Positions 23,664-32,938 of a DNA stretch of 64,000 nucleotides are shown piece after piece. The stretch's first letter is position 1; every line of letters begins with the position of its first letter. Position numbers and translations under genes: made by a program. The notes beneath the pieces are model-generated. The model saw only the letters and a program-made list of their open reading frames with translations, was not told the DNA's origin and did no database searches. This stretch comes from Chroogloeocystis siderophila 5.2 s.c.1 (GTDB lineage: Bacteria; Cyanobacteriota; Cyanobacteriia; Cyanobacteriales; Chroococcidiopsidaceae), in NCBI RefSeq assembly GCF_001904655.1, contig NZ_MRCC01000003.1, positions 1 to 64,000 on the forward strand, given 5' to 3'.

Positions 23664-24680
23664 ATGAAGGTGCTCCGAGGGTCTGCCGTGCTCAGTTCTG
23701 CAACTTTGACACTTCAGTCAGCTCCTACTGCGGTTGCTGATAATAACCGTCTGCGCTTATTTTCTGGCTCTGCTAATGTACCGTTTTCCCAAGAAGTCGC
23801 TCGTTATTTGGGCATGGAATTGGGACCGATGATTAGAAAGCGCTTTGCAGATGGCGAACTTTACATTCAAATTCAAGAATCCATTCGTGGTTGTGATGTT
23901 TATCTCATTCAACCGACTTGCCATCCCGTTAATGATAATTTGATGGAATTGCTGATTATGATCGATGCCTGTCGTCGGGCTTCGGCGCGGCAGATTACAG
24001 CAGTTATTCCTTACTATGGTTACGCGAGGGCGGATCGCAAAACAGCGGGGCGCGAATCGATTACTGCTAAATTGGTGGCTAACTTGATTACTCAAGCAGG
24101 AGCCAATCGCATTGTAGCGATGGATTTACATTCCGCGCAAATTCAAGGCTACTTCGATATTCCCTTTGATCATGTTTATGGTTCGCCAGTTCTCATCAAC
24201 TACTTGGCAAGTAAGCAACTTGCTGACTTGGTTGTCGTTTCACCTGATGTCGGAGGTGTTGCTAGAGCAAGAGCGTTTGCGAAAAAGTTAGATGATGCAC
24301 CGCTGGCAATTATCGACAAACGCCGTCAAGCACACAATGTCGCGGAAGTGCTCAATGTCATTGGTGATGTTGAAGGTAAGACTGCGGTACTTGTAGACGA
24401 CATGATCGATACTGGCGGTACGATTACTGAGGGTGCTAAGTTATTGCGCGAACAAGGAGCGCGTCAAGTTTATGCGTGTGCGACGCACGCTGTATTTTCA
24501 CCACCAGCAATCGAGCGATTATCGAGCGGGATTTTTGAAGAAGTGATCGTCACTAATACAATTCCTGTTCCTGAAGATCATCGTTTTGCACAACTCACAG
24601 TACTTTCAGTAGCAAATCTCATCGGTGAGACTATCTGGCGCGTTCATGAAGATAGTTCGGTAAGTAGTATGTTTCGCTAA
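23664..24680 (+). CDS. prs: Ribose-phosphate pyrophosphokinase (PRPP synthase)
   Basis: 338 residues, class I PRPP synthase. Conserved stretches include RLRLFSGSANVPF, the MIDACRRASARQITAVIPYYGYARADRK region with catalytic and ATP-loop residues, AMDLHSAQIQGYFDIP, PDVGGVARAR and the PRPP-binding VLVDDMIDTGGT. A ~28-residue N-terminal extension before the conserved core is common in cyanobacterial members. It makes PRPP from ribose-5-phosphate and ATP for nucleotide, His and Trp synthesis. A clear terminator follows at 24748. Confidence 0.95.
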   Translation: MKVLRGSAVLSSATLTLQSAPTAVADNNRLRLFSGSANVPFSQEVARYLGMELGPMIRKRFADGELYIQIQESIRGCDVYLIQPTCHPVNDNLMELLIMIDACRRASARQITAVIPYYGYARADRKTAGRESITAKLVANLITQAGANRIVAMDLHSAQIQGYFDIPFDHVYGSPVLINYLASKQLADLVVVSPDVGGVARARAFAKKLDDAPLAIIDKRRQAHNVAEVLNVIGDVEGKTAVLVDDMIDTGGTITEGAKLLREQGARQVYACATHAVFSPPAIERLSSGIFEEVIVTNTIPVPEDHRFAQLTVLSVANLIGETIWRVHEDSSVSSMFR

Positions 24681-24747
24681 ATAGAAAGCGTCTGAGGGAG
24701 AATTTATTACTCCTAATACTACTGCTAAATAAATTTTAAGCTTACTT

Positions 24748-24780
24748 CCTCTCAATCAGTATTGAGAGGACTTTTAGTTT
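24748..24780 (+). terminator. Rho-independent terminator of prs
   Basis: CCTCTCAAT (24748-24756) pairs perfectly with ATTGAGAGG (24761-24769) around a 4-base loop, followed by ACTTTTAGTTT. It lies about 70 bp after the prs stop. Confidence 0.8.
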
Positions 24781-24836
24781 ATGTCACAATTGAGGAATCA
24801 AAGATTTTTCATACGAACGAATAGGCTCAAGTTTGT

Positions 24837-25151
24837 TTGCGAGTCTGTCAGATGTTATCTAATTTGTACCAAGACATTCACTTATTCCGGTTTGATGATA
24901 AAACTGAAGATGTATATATTTTGGCAGGCAATGACTTGCAAAATTTTGAAGAAATGAGCGTGTCTGAGTTAAGAGCATATGTATTAAAACATCGAGACGA
25001 TCTTGAGGCTATTCGCACTCTTTCTCATCATCCTCATCTTAAGGAAAAAATAATGCCATCCTTAGTTGATGAAAAAAGTGTACCAATCGAGGAAAATATC
25101 AAGGCAGTAGAAGCAACTCTCAAGCAAAGAATAGAGCGCGAAAACTATTAG
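24837..25151 (+). CDS. Fused DUF6888-DUF6887-like small protein
   Basis: The first half (VCQMLSNLYQDIHLFRFDD...VYILAGNDLQ) resembles the small cyanobacterial DUF6888 protein. The second half (NFEEMSVSELRAYVLKHRDDLEAIRTL) resembles DUF6887. In many cyanobacteria these are two adjacent tiny genes; here they are one frame. The start is uncertain: the frame is open only from 24825, and 24837 uses TTG, with ATG at 24852 next, so the usual N-terminal dozen residues of DUF6888 are missing. Function is unknown; the pairing is reminiscent of toxin-antitoxin-like modules, but there is no direct evidence. Confidence 0.65.
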   Translation: MRVCQMLSNLYQDIHLFRFDDKTEDVYILAGNDLQNFEEMSVSELRAYVLKHRDDLEAIRTLSHHPHLKEKIMPSLVDEKSVPIEENIKAVEATLKQRIERENY

Positions 25152-25184
25152 AGAATTTACTCAATTATTGTCTACTACTCTTAT

Positions 25185-25613
25185 TCATAGATATTTTAAA
25201 AACTGCTCTGGTACTAGTTTAAATTCTCCAGTTTTAAACGCGTTGCTCTCAACCCAAAGCGCGGTTTTTTTTCGTTTACCTTCTTTAAAATCAAGCGTAT
25301 CGATTTGATAAAATTTGGGATCGACAAAATCGCACTGATAAACGAAAAGAATTTCGTGTCCTGGTTTATTGTTGTAGGTAAACAAACTTTCGATGCAGTC
25401 GAGATAGCGAATGTTGGTGATTTCCGCTTGAATTTCTTCATAAAACTCACGTTGTAAGGCGTCGCGGCTCGTTTCTCCAAACTCAACACCGCCGCCCATT
25501 GCGCGATAAAAAGTTTCTTGTTTACCAGGGTCGTAGCCTTGAGAAAGAAAAACGCGTTCGATATCCTTAACTAATCCCAAAGCTAATACGCGAATTTCAC
25601 CAGGTTTGTGCAT
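25185..25613 (-). CDS. NUDIX hydrolase
   Basis: 142 residues with a Nudix box: GGGVEFGETSRDALQREFYEEI (about 40-61) supplies the Gly, both Glu clusters and the REfxEE metal-binding core. The late conserved Gly of the consensus is replaced (EEIQAEI). It would hydrolyse a nucleoside-diphosphate-linked substrate in the cytoplasm. It starts 6 bp after the DUF3531 gene on the same strand, so the two are probably one transcript. Confidence 0.88.
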   Translation of the reverse strand: MHKPGEIRVLALGLVKDIERVFLSQGYDPGKQETFYRAMGGGVEFGETSRDALQREFYEEIQAEITNIRYLDCIESLFTYNNKPGHEILFVYQCDFVDPKFYQIDTLDFKEGKRKKTALWVESNAFKTGEFKLVPEQFLKYL

Positions 25614-25619
25614 TGTGTT

Positions 25620-26081
25620 TTAATTATTACTACCGTCGTAGATAAAGCTTGAACGGCTCTCGCTATCTTCTACTGTCCAGTCTTCATTTTCGCCGCCAAT
25701 GTACAATGTCGCAATACTGACGTATTCCTGGCTAAGCTGCTTTAAAGCATTGATGAGAATATCCAGGGCGATCGCATCACTCGTGCCTAAGTCAAACCAA
25801 CAACGCCCCCATGTTCCCTCATATTCAAATTCTCCCATATTGTGCATCAGTGCCATCAAGCTTTCATCAGCCGTTTGTTCGTCATAATGCATATAGCTGA
25901 GATCGAGTCCTTGCTCTTGCACTTGTAAATTTTCCGCGTTGAATGCGCCGAGTTTACCGAGATAAAACCAGGAGTTGAAGACTTCTTCGACATAGCGTTT
26001 CTCCATCTCAGATGGAACGGTAGTAAACTCTAGCCAAATCCACACATCAAAAGGATCGAACTCGCGGAACTGTACCTGCAT
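25620..26081 (-). CDS. DUF3531 family protein
   Basis: 153 residues from the Met at 26081 (MQVQFREFDPFDVWIWLEF), the conserved N-terminus of this cyanobacterial/plastid family; an in-frame ATG at 26138 would add 19 unconserved residues. Conserved stretches include WFYLGKLGAFNAENLQVQ and GRCWFDLGTSDAIALDILINAL. Soluble and acidic. Function unknown; it is cotranscribed with a Nudix hydrolase, 6 bp downstream. Confidence 0.82.
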   Translation of the reverse strand: MQVQFREFDPFDVWIWLEFTTVPSEMEKRYVEEVFNSWFYLGKLGAFNAENLQVQEQGLDLSYMHYDEQTADESLMALMHNMGEFEYEGTWGRCWFDLGTSDAIALDILINALKQLSQEYVSIATLYIGGENEDWTVEDSESRSSFIYDGSNN

Positions 26082-26236
26082 CGTTTTGGGGTAAAAATTA
26101 AAGAAGGTTGACAACTTGTCTATACCAATCTTAATCAATTATGAAATTTGGAAAATTTTTGAGTTGGTAATTGGTAATAGAGTTAAAGTAGCTGGGTTGG
26201 CTACTGGCTTGTCTTATCAACACGAGAAACACATGA

Positions 26237-27157
26237 TTAACTAGCACCGCTAACGCGTTGAACCGTTCTACTACGTTCGCGTTCAATTTGCTTAACTAAA
26301 CTTGATGGAAGTTGGTCTTTTTTAGCGATCGCGCGGTCAAAGTTTTCCACGGCGGCTTTCAATGCGGACGGATTATTTTGCTTTTTGCCTTGTTCGGCAA
26401 GAATTTGGGCTTTGAGATAGTACAACTCAGGATTATTTGGAGTCGCTTGTAAAGCGCGATCGACGTAAGTTAACGCTTCGGTATATTGATCCAAATCGCG
26501 ATAGCCAATTGCTAAACCGCGATCAGCTAAATACCTAGGTCCGGCAAATCTTACAAGTCTATCAATCGCTTGCTGTGGGCTGGAAAATGGCAAATTAACG
26601 GCTAACATCAAATCCATATAGCCCCGCAGAAGATTTAGTTCGGGATCGTTAGGCGCAATGGCTTCAGCTTTGTCTAAATATGCATAAACTTGTCGCAACT
26701 CAGATAGCGCTTGCGGTGTACCGCGAACTGTTCCTTCACGTACCAAAGCTGCTGCACCTTGTAAAAAGTGACCGACAGCAGCATACAAATTACCACGTAG
26801 GGGGTCTTGCGCGATTAGCTGTCTTCCCGCTTCTAAGGTGCGCTTGCCATAATTACCAAACGCATTTATGTCATCGTTTAAAGTATACGCCAATGAAGCT
26901 TTCATTGCGTAAGCTAAAGGTTCATTCGGTTCGCTTGTCTCGGCTTGATTGAGATAATTTACGGCTGCTTGATAGTTACCTTGCTCGAATATGGCTTTGA
27001 AAGCAGCTTCTGTATTATCGCCAATTTGACGCTGGTTGGTAGCACGAAATGGATCTTGAGCTAAAGTCGGGCTAAATCCCAAGCTAAGAGTGAGTAAAGT
27101 TGTACTTGCCCAAACAGCAAATGTGTGTTGTACCTGAGAAAACCATCTTTTGCGCAT
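26237..27157 (-). CDS. Exported TPR-repeat protein
   Basis: 306 residues from the Met at 27157, chosen because GGAGGTT lies seven bases upstream; the longer frame to 27205 adds residues that would bury the signal. Signal peptide MRKRWFSQVQHTFAVWAS...LGFSPTLAQ is probably cleaved after AQ. The rest is TPR helices (FEQGNYQAAVNYLNQAETSEP, YGKRTLEAGRQLIAQDPL, YTEALTYVDRALQATPNNPELYY). It resembles the cyanobacterial Sll0314-type TPR proteins. A periplasmic or thylakoid-lumen scaffold role is inferred. Confidence 0.85.
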   Translation of the reverse strand: MRKRWFSQVQHTFAVWASTTLLTLSLGFSPTLAQDPFRATNQRQIGDNTEAAFKAIFEQGNYQAAVNYLNQAETSEPNEPLAYAMKASLAYTLNDDINAFGNYGKRTLEAGRQLIAQDPLRGNLYAAVGHFLQGAAALVREGTVRGTPQALSELRQVYAYLDKAEAIAPNDPELNLLRGYMDLMLAVNLPFSSPQQAIDRLVRFAGPRYLADRGLAIGYRDLDQYTEALTYVDRALQATPNNPELYYLKAQILAEQGKKQNNPSALKAAVENFDRAIAKKDQLPSSLVKQIERERSRTVQRVSGAS

Positions 27158-27432
27158 TTTCAACCTCCAGTCAATTGTGCAGCTAGGTGTAAGACTATCT
27201 CCCAATCAATTCCTTATCCCTAAAAAGTCAACGTAACAATGCCAGAATGAATTCAGTCCTGTTTGTGACAATTACAGCACAAGAACTCATGAACTTTAAA
27301 CCATTGTTAGTGTTCCCTACAAAAGCAGAGTTTAATCAGAGTCGATAACAACTAGCATAAACACAACGCTAAAAGCCAAAGGCGAATAGCTCATAACTCA
27401 ACTTGGTCTAAATTTTTTGGTAATCTTAACGG

Positions 27433-28155
27433 ATGCTCTACCTCAAAAATCTTGTTTATCACCCTCCTGCAAGCCAAACAGCGATTCTTAAATCAATTGA
27501 TCTGCAATTAGCACCTCAAAACTTAGGACTGATTATTGGTCCGAGTGGTTCGGGAAAAAGTACCCTACTAGAGATTTTATCTGGACTTGTCGAAGCAACA
27601 TCAGGAGAAATCGCGTGGCGCGATCAAGAACTTAGTGCTGATTATCTACAACAACTAGGTGGATTAGTTTTTCAATTTCCTGAACGTCATTTTTGCGGTG
27701 GTACGATTTTGGAGGAATTGCGCTTAGGACATCCGGAATTAGGTACAGAAAGAGTGCGCCAAGCTTTACAAGAAGTTGGGTTAGAAAATTTATCTTTACA
27801 AGCTGCACCTCATGCGCTAAGTGGTGGACAGCAACGGCGTTTGGCTTTGGCGGTGCAACTTATTCGTCAACCGCATCTCCTACTACTAGATGAGCCAACT
27901 GCTGGTTTAGACTGGTCAATGCGGCGACAGTTAGTGAATCTACTTGCAAAACTAAAACAGTACTGGACGTTACTTGTCGTCACGCACGATGCGAGTGATT
28001 TATTAAGCATTGCGGATAGTTGTTGGACGCTAAATCATGGCGTGTTGGAAGCTGTACCAGATCCAGCTTTACTCGCAGTCAAAGCTAAAGCTACACTTGC
28101 AACTGTCGATAAAACCTCAGTTTACACGATTGAGGAAGCCTCAGAAGCAGGGTAG
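27433..28155 (+). CDS. ABC transporter ATP-binding protein, ECF-like
   Basis: 240 residues, all ATPase motifs intact: Walker A GPSGSGKST, Q-loop VFQFPERHF (the FQxPE form typical of ECF-type vitamin or cobalt transporters), signature LSGGQQRRLALAVQLI, Walker B LLLLDEPTAGLD and H-loop VVTHDASDLL. There is no permease beside it, as in other cyanobacteria where this single ATPase is conserved. Its substrate-specific partner must be elsewhere. It ends 28 bp before rsmG. Confidence 0.85.
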   Translation: MLYLKNLVYHPPASQTAILKSIDLQLAPQNLGLIIGPSGSGKSTLLEILSGLVEATSGEIAWRDQELSADYLQQLGGLVFQFPERHFCGGTILEELRLGHPELGTERVRQALQEVGLENLSLQAAPHALSGGQQRRLALAVQLIRQPHLLLLDEPTAGLDWSMRRQLVNLLAKLKQYWTLLVVTHDASDLLSIADSCWTLNHGVLEAVPDPALLAVKAKATLATVDKTSVYTIEEASEAG

Positions 28156-28183
28156 AGTGATTGAATAGCAACAAAATCTAGGC

Positions 28184-28861
28184 ATGGAAACAGCACCAAT
28201 GCTGCCGCAAATGTTGGATGTATGGCAGCAAATGAATTGGCAACCTACACAAGCGCAACAAGCAAAGTTTCAACGCCTTTACGAATTGATTTTGGCGGGA
28301 AATCGCCAGCTGAATTTAACCCGCATCACTGCGCCTTTAGAGTTTTGGGAGAAGCATTTGTGGGACTCATTGCGCGGAATTGCACCCTATCTCTCTACGC
28401 CAGAGACAACTATGAAAGTAATTGACGTTGGTACAGGCGCAGGTTTTCCAGGGATTCCTATTGCGATTGTTTGCGAGCGATCGCACGTCACTCTCCTCGA
28501 CTCGACGCGCAAAAAAATGACTTTCCTCGATAGCCTAGTAGCAGAACTTGACATTCCAAACGTAACTACGTTGGTGGGTAGGGCTGAAAGTATTAACCAA
28601 CTTCCGCAGCATCATCAAAGCTACGATGTCGCGCTGATTCGTGCTGTTGGTTCGCCGCATCTCTGTGCTGAGTATACCTTGCCATTTTTGAAGCCGAATG
28701 GCTTGGCAATCCTCTATCGCGGTCAGTGGACAACTGACGAAACTGAAGCTTTACAAACTAAGATTAAATCTTTGAGGGGTGTCATTGAGAAAATTGAAGA
28801 GTTTGTGACGCCTTTAACTCATAGCGTTCGGCACTGCGTATATTTACGGAAAATCTCCTGA
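28184..28861 (+). CDS. rsmG: 16S rRNA (guanine527-N7)-methyltransferase
   Basis: 225 residues of the RsmG (GidB) family: NRQLNLTRITAPLEFWEKHLWDSL, SAM motif VIDVGTGAGFPGIPIAI and the DSTRKKMTFLDSL motif are diagnostic. It methylates G527 in the 530 loop of 16S rRNA. It lies 28 bp after the ABC ATPase gene and converges with the SOD gene, with a strong hairpin between. Met6 is an alternative start. Confidence 0.95.
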   Translation: METAPMLPQMLDVWQQMNWQPTQAQQAKFQRLYELILAGNRQLNLTRITAPLEFWEKHLWDSLRGIAPYLSTPETTMKVIDVGTGAGFPGIPIAIVCERSHVTLLDSTRKKMTFLDSLVAELDIPNVTTLVGRAESINQLPQHHQSYDVALIRAVGSPHLCAEYTLPFLKPNGLAILYRGQWTTDETEALQTKIKSLRGVIEKIEEFVTPLTHSVRHCVYLRKIS

Positions 28862-28900
28862 AGGGGTTTGGCGTTGGGGTTTGGCACTGCCAAACCCCTT
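28861..28900. terminator. Nested hairpin between convergent rsmG and sod
   Basis: GGGGTTTGGC occurs twice in direct repeat (28863-28872, 28876-28885), followed by its exact inverse GCCAAACCCC (28889-28898). Either copy can pair with the inverse; the inner one gives a 10-bp stem with a 3-base loop. It sits in the 50-bp gap between two convergent genes and probably terminates both, though neither side has a long T run. Confidence 0.6.
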
Positions 28901-28910
28901 CCCATATTCG

Positions 28911-29657
28911 TTACGCTGTTTTGGTTGCTTGGGCTAATCGTTGATTAATCTCGTTCCAATTAACAACGTTCCACCAGGCATTGAGATATTCTGCACGGCG
29001 ATTTTGGTATTTGAGGTAATAGGCGTGTTCCCACACGTCGTTGCCCATAATCGGATAGTTACCCTCTATAAAGGGACTATCTTGATTTGCGGTACTGGTA
29101 ATTTGATAATTACCATCGCGAGTGCGAACTAACCACGCCCAACCACTACCAAACTGCCCTTCGCCAGCCGAATTGAATTGTTTTTTAAATTCTGCAAAGC
29201 TACCAAAATTTTGGTTAATCACTGTCGCGATTTGTCCGGTTGGTTTGCCGCCACCGTCAGGACTCATAATTCGCCAAAACATCGAGTGATTAACGTGACC
29301 GCCACCATTGTTGCGTACACTGGTGCGGATATCTTCTGGAACGCTGTTAAGATTGCTTAAGAGTTGTTCTGCGCTTCTACCCTTGAGTTGAGGATGCTTT
29401 TCTAGCGCCGCGTTCAAGTTTTTGACGTATGTTGCATGGTGGCGATCGTGGTGAAAACGCATTGTTGCAGCATCAATGTGTGGTTCGAGTGCATTGTATG
29501 CGTAGGGCAGAGGTGGTAACTCAAAACTGCCACTACCACTAGGAGATTCCGCTGCTAAGGCGGTTTGCAACAAGGCATGCGGACGCAATGTATCAATTGC
29601 AACTGCACCAGCACTTGCCCCTAAAAGAAATAATAAATTCCGTCGATTAAGAGTCAT
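28911..29657 (-). CDS. Exported Fe/Mn superoxide dismutase
   Basis: 248 residues. The N-terminus [20 protein letters not shown] is a Tat-type signal (twin Arg 5-6, hydrophobic stretch), followed by a spacer to about residue 45. The mature part is a complete Fe/Mn-SOD: metal ligands His69 (MRFHHDRHH), the His of [10 protein letters not shown], and Asp and His of [21 protein letters not shown] and GSGWAWLV are conserved. Mn is the likelier metal, but this cannot be settled here. The signal predicts a thylakoid-lumen or periplasmic SOD, membrane-anchored if uncleaved. It converges with rsmG. Confidence 0.92.
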   Translation of the reverse strand: MTLNRRNLLFLLGASAGAVAIDTLRPHALLQTALAAESPSGSGSFELPPLPYAYNALEPHIDAATMRFHHDRHHATYVKNLNAALEKHPQLKGRSAEQLLSNLNSVPEDIRTSVRNNGGGHVNHSMFWRIMSPDGGGKPTGQIATVINQNFGSFAEFKKQFNSAGEGQFGSGWAWLVRTRDGNYQITSTANQDSPFIEGNYPIMGNDVWEHAYYLKYQNRRAEYLNAWWNVVNWNEINQRLAQATKTA

Positions 29658-29963
29658 AAGTAATAAATGCTACTCAATTAATAATCAAAATTTGTTTGTT
29701 TTTTATTTTCGCAGTAACTGGTTATACCGTATATAAAATTGATAATATTCTTTACTCGGAATTGGCATAGAAAAGTAAAAACCAATGACGATTTATAGGT
29801 TGACAATCTTTAGTAGAAATGTTTGTAGTAATAATGCTTATTTAGATAACAGTTTGCCGCAACCTGAAATATAAAAAGTTGCAGAATGATGGTTTCAGAA
29901 ATTATTGAGATAGGCATTGTCAGCCTTACAAGACATAATTGAGTTGCTCAAAAAGAGTGATTT
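29658..29963. other. Intergenic interval, 306 bp
   Basis: AT-rich, no gene or structured RNA recognised. It should contain the SOD promoter and the end of the aldo/keto reductase transcript. Confidence 0.4.
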
Positions 29964-31148
29964 TTATTGCTTGGATAAGCGTTGAATTGCAGCACCGCCT
30001 AATAATTGATGCGCTTCTTGCAAGATAGCAGGAATTTTTTCGGCGTGAGGACTATTTCTGAGACAATGTTGTAAATCGAGTTGGTTGATGTTGGCAGCAT
30101 TTGCACCAGGAAACCAGCTACCACCGCTACCTAAGAGGTTGTAGCGCATTTTTGCATAGTCAACCATATCGTAGGCGATCGCTAAATTTCTTAACCACAG
30201 AATCACCGGAATATTCACATCGCCTGGCGTTTCGCTGTGTTTGGGTAAACCGACGTGCCAAGTTTTTGCCCAACTTTCGCCTAATGATGTGATCGCCGCT
30301 TGCTCTAAACGTGCCAAAATCGGTGGTAAAATCTCATCTGCGTGCTCGAGAAGTGCTAAAGTTTTTAAGTGTTCGTCAAAGTCTTGCGGACGTGCAGCAC
30401 CGATACTTAATGTGTGGACTTGCGAGTGACTCAAGCAAAAGAGATTATTGAACACAATAGGACTGAAAGGATTGCACAAGTCTACAAGTTTTTGTGGTGG
30501 TTGATAAAGCTTTCCGCCTTTATCCGAGGGACTAATGATAAACACGCCCATGTCATGACGCGTAGCAGCTGCGATCGCCGCCCAGTTGTTTTGATTGATA
30601 TAGTACCAGTGCAGGTTAACGTAGTCGAATAAATCGGTTGCGATCGCCTGTAAAATAATGTCTGTAGGTCCGTGTGTAGAAAAGCCGAGAAACCGGACTT
30701 TTCCTTGGGCTTGTAACTTTTGCACAACTTCTACACAACCGCTAGGGCGCACGCTTTGCTGCAATGATTCAGCATCGTTAATACCGTGAATTGCGAGTAG
30801 ATCGACGTAATCTAGCCGCAAATTTTTGAGTGACTGCTCAAACTTTTGCTGAAATTCGCGCGTGTTGTCACTCGGATTAATTTTAGTCTGGACGATCAGT
30901 TCCTCGCGGGGAAGACTCGGTAGAATTCGCCCTAGCTGATACTCTGAAGTGCCATAACCACGAGCGGTTTCAATATGATTTATACCAACTTCTATGGCTC
31001 TACGGATTGTTGCTTCGAGGTTTTTCTGATTATTCCTCGGAATTTGCGATGCTGGTACATCTTGCCATTTAAATTGATAGCGCATTCCACCGCAGGAAAA
31101 CACTGGCATTTGGATTTGCGTACGCCCAAATCGTCTGTATTGCATCAT
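29964..31148 (-). CDS. Aldo/keto reductase family protein
   Basis: 394 residues. The N-terminal ~300 are an AKR TIM barrel: RRFGRTQIQMPVFSCGGMRY, ETARGYGTSEYQLG with the catalytic-type Tyr, VQTKINP with the Lys, and YVDLLAIHGIN. The C-terminal ~90 residues resemble the helical extension of ferredoxin-like AKRs but hold no CxxC cluster, so no iron-sulfur centre is expected. It would use NAD(P)H on an unknown carbonyl substrate. Divergent or paired genes give no clue; rpiA lies 76 bp upstream on the same strand. Confidence 0.88.
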   Translation of the reverse strand: MMQYRRFGRTQIQMPVFSCGGMRYQFKWQDVPASQIPRNNQKNLEATIRRAIEVGINHIETARGYGTSEYQLGRILPSLPREELIVQTKINPSDNTREFQQKFEQSLKNLRLDYVDLLAIHGINDAESLQQSVRPSGCVEVVQKLQAQGKVRFLGFSTHGPTDIILQAIATDLFDYVNLHWYYINQNNWAAIAAATRHDMGVFIISPSDKGGKLYQPPQKLVDLCNPFSPIVFNNLFCLSHSQVHTLSIGAARPQDFDEHLKTLALLEHADEILPPILARLEQAAITSLGESWAKTWHVGLPKHSETPGDVNIPVILWLRNLAIAYDMVDYAKMRYNLLGSGGSWFPGANAANINQLDLQHCLRNSPHAEKIPAILQEAHQLLGGAAIQRLSKQ

Positions 31149-31224
31149 TAACTAGAAGCAAGGAGCGAAGCTGAGTAGTTAGTATTGGTTTTCCCATTAC
31201 CAATTACCCATTACCTCCTTATTG

Positions 31225-31941
31225 TTACATTTCTTTTACTACTGGTTTACCGTCTTGAACTTCACCAATAAGAACTAAATCGGTTACACCGACAAAAATG
31301 CCATTTTCTAAAACACCAGGAATGTTGTTAAGTGTTTTTTCTAACTCGGCTGGATTGTCAATACTATCGAATCTGACATCTACCACCATGTTGCCTTGAT
31401 CGGTGATCACAGGTCCTGCTTTTTTCACGCCCATACGCAATTCTGGTTTACCGCCGAGTTTCTCAATCGCCCGCATAACGGGAGAAATTGCCATCGGAAT
31501 CACTTCAACAGGAACTGCAAAGCTAGAACCTAAGCGATCTACAATTTTGGAGCTATCGACGACAACAATAAATTGATCGGCGAGGTAATCAACAATTTTT
31601 TCGCGGGTATGCGCCGCACCGCCACCTTTGATGAGATTCTTTTGCGGATCGACTTCATCCGCACCATCGATCGCAATATCAATGTGGTCTACTGCATCGA
31701 GCGTTGTCAACGGAATACCATACTGTTTTGCGAGAACTGCGGCTTGAAAAGAGGTAGGAATCCCGACAATATCTTTGAGTTCACTAGACTTGAGGCGATC
31801 GCCTAAAAATTGAATTGTATACGCTGTCGTTGACCCCGTTCCTAATCCAACAATTGTCCCAGATTGTACGCGATCAGCAGCAGCTTTACCAACTTCCTGC
31901 TTCATCAATTTCACGGGATCTACGCCTGCGGTCATTCGCAA
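31225..31941 (-). CDS. rpiA: Ribose-5-phosphate isomerase A
   Basis: 238 residues with RpiA blocks: [49 protein letters not shown] (catalytic Asp/Lys/Glu region), FAVPVEVIP and the C-terminal [14 protein letters not shown]. It interconverts ribose-5-P and ribulose-5-P in the Calvin cycle and pentose phosphate pathway. The second in-frame ATG, two codons after the first, is an equally good start. Confidence 0.95.
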   Translation of the reverse strand: MRMTAGVDPVKLMKQEVGKAAADRVQSGTIVGLGTGSTTAYTIQFLGDRLKSSELKDIVGIPTSFQAAVLAKQYGIPLTTLDAVDHIDIAIDGADEVDPQKNLIKGGGAAHTREKIVDYLADQFIVVVDSSKIVDRLGSSFAVPVEVIPMAISPVMRAIEKLGGKPELRMGVKKAGPVITDQGNMVVDVRFDSIDNPAELEKTLNNIPGVLENGIFVGVTDLVLIGEVQDGKPVVKEM

Positions 31942-32111
31942 AACTCCTCAAGTAACATCAGCTATTGTCCATCTTACGTGGCAGCTGCGCGTTTCTAAAC
32001 ATGATTTTTTGAAAAAAACGATACGTGAAGCAATATTTTTTACTTACAAAATTCAGAAAATCCACTAGCCGCGTAGCAAGCATTAATACATAGTACATTT
32101 GAACTGCACTG

Positions 32112-32885
32112 ATGCGATCGCGGTTACGTTATGACATATACGCATACAACTCAATTTCTAGCATTCATCGCTCATATTACTCACTAAAGTCCGCTGCTTT
32201 ACTCAACCATGCTAAAAAGTTAGGAGTTAAAATACGACAACCCTGCGGTGCTGAAGCACTACTTCTGCGTACCAATCGAGTTGTAGGTGTAAAAACATCG
32301 CTGGGCGCTTTATATGCAACCTTTGTTGTTGATGCAACTGGTAGTCACCACTGGCTAGCGCGTCAATTAAAATTACCAATTACGTACTATAGCCCGCGTT
32401 TAATTGCCCGCTACGGTTACGCTACAGGAGAAATTTTCCAATCTTCACCCGCGATCGCCGCAGATAACTAAGGTTGGACATGGACAGCCCAAGTACGCCC
32501 CCAACTGTATCAATGGACGCGATTATCCTTCCACCAACCCATCGATAAACACTGGATTTCCCCACAATTTGCCCAACCGCAACTCATTAAAACCAACGCT
32601 GCCGACGTCACCTGACGCATCGTCGAACAGCCAGCGGGTAAATGTTACTTTCTCGTTGGCGATGCAGCATCCGTAATCGATCCAGCCGCATCTCACAGCG
32701 TCCTCAAAGCCATTATGTCCGGTATGATGACAGGACACATGATTACCCAAATCCTCAACCACACCCAACCCGAACAAGCTGCAACTCCAGCCTACAATCA
32801 CTGGCTACACACCTGGTTCCACCACGACATCAAAAAACTCCAACAACTCTATGCCACCCTACCAACTCTTCCTCAATGGCTCTAA
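32112..32885 (+). pseudogene. Decayed NAD(P)/FAD-dependent oxidoreductase
   Basis: One continuous frame of 258 codons carries the middle and C-terminal part of a halogenase/geranylgeranyl-reductase-like flavoprotein: VVDATGSHHWLARQL, then after a TAA (about 32469) WTWTAQVRPQLYQW, then after a TGA (about 32616) RIVEQPAGKCYFLVGDAASVIDPAASHSVLKAI. The TGA replaces an expected Trp codon. The N-terminal Rossmann GxGxxG segment is missing altogether. It is non-functional; inactivation probably began with loss of the 5' end. Confidence 0.85.
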
Positions 32886-32938
32886 TCCTTTGTGTTCTTT
32901 GCGTCTACCCTGCCCAAAGGCTACGCCAATATGGTTCG

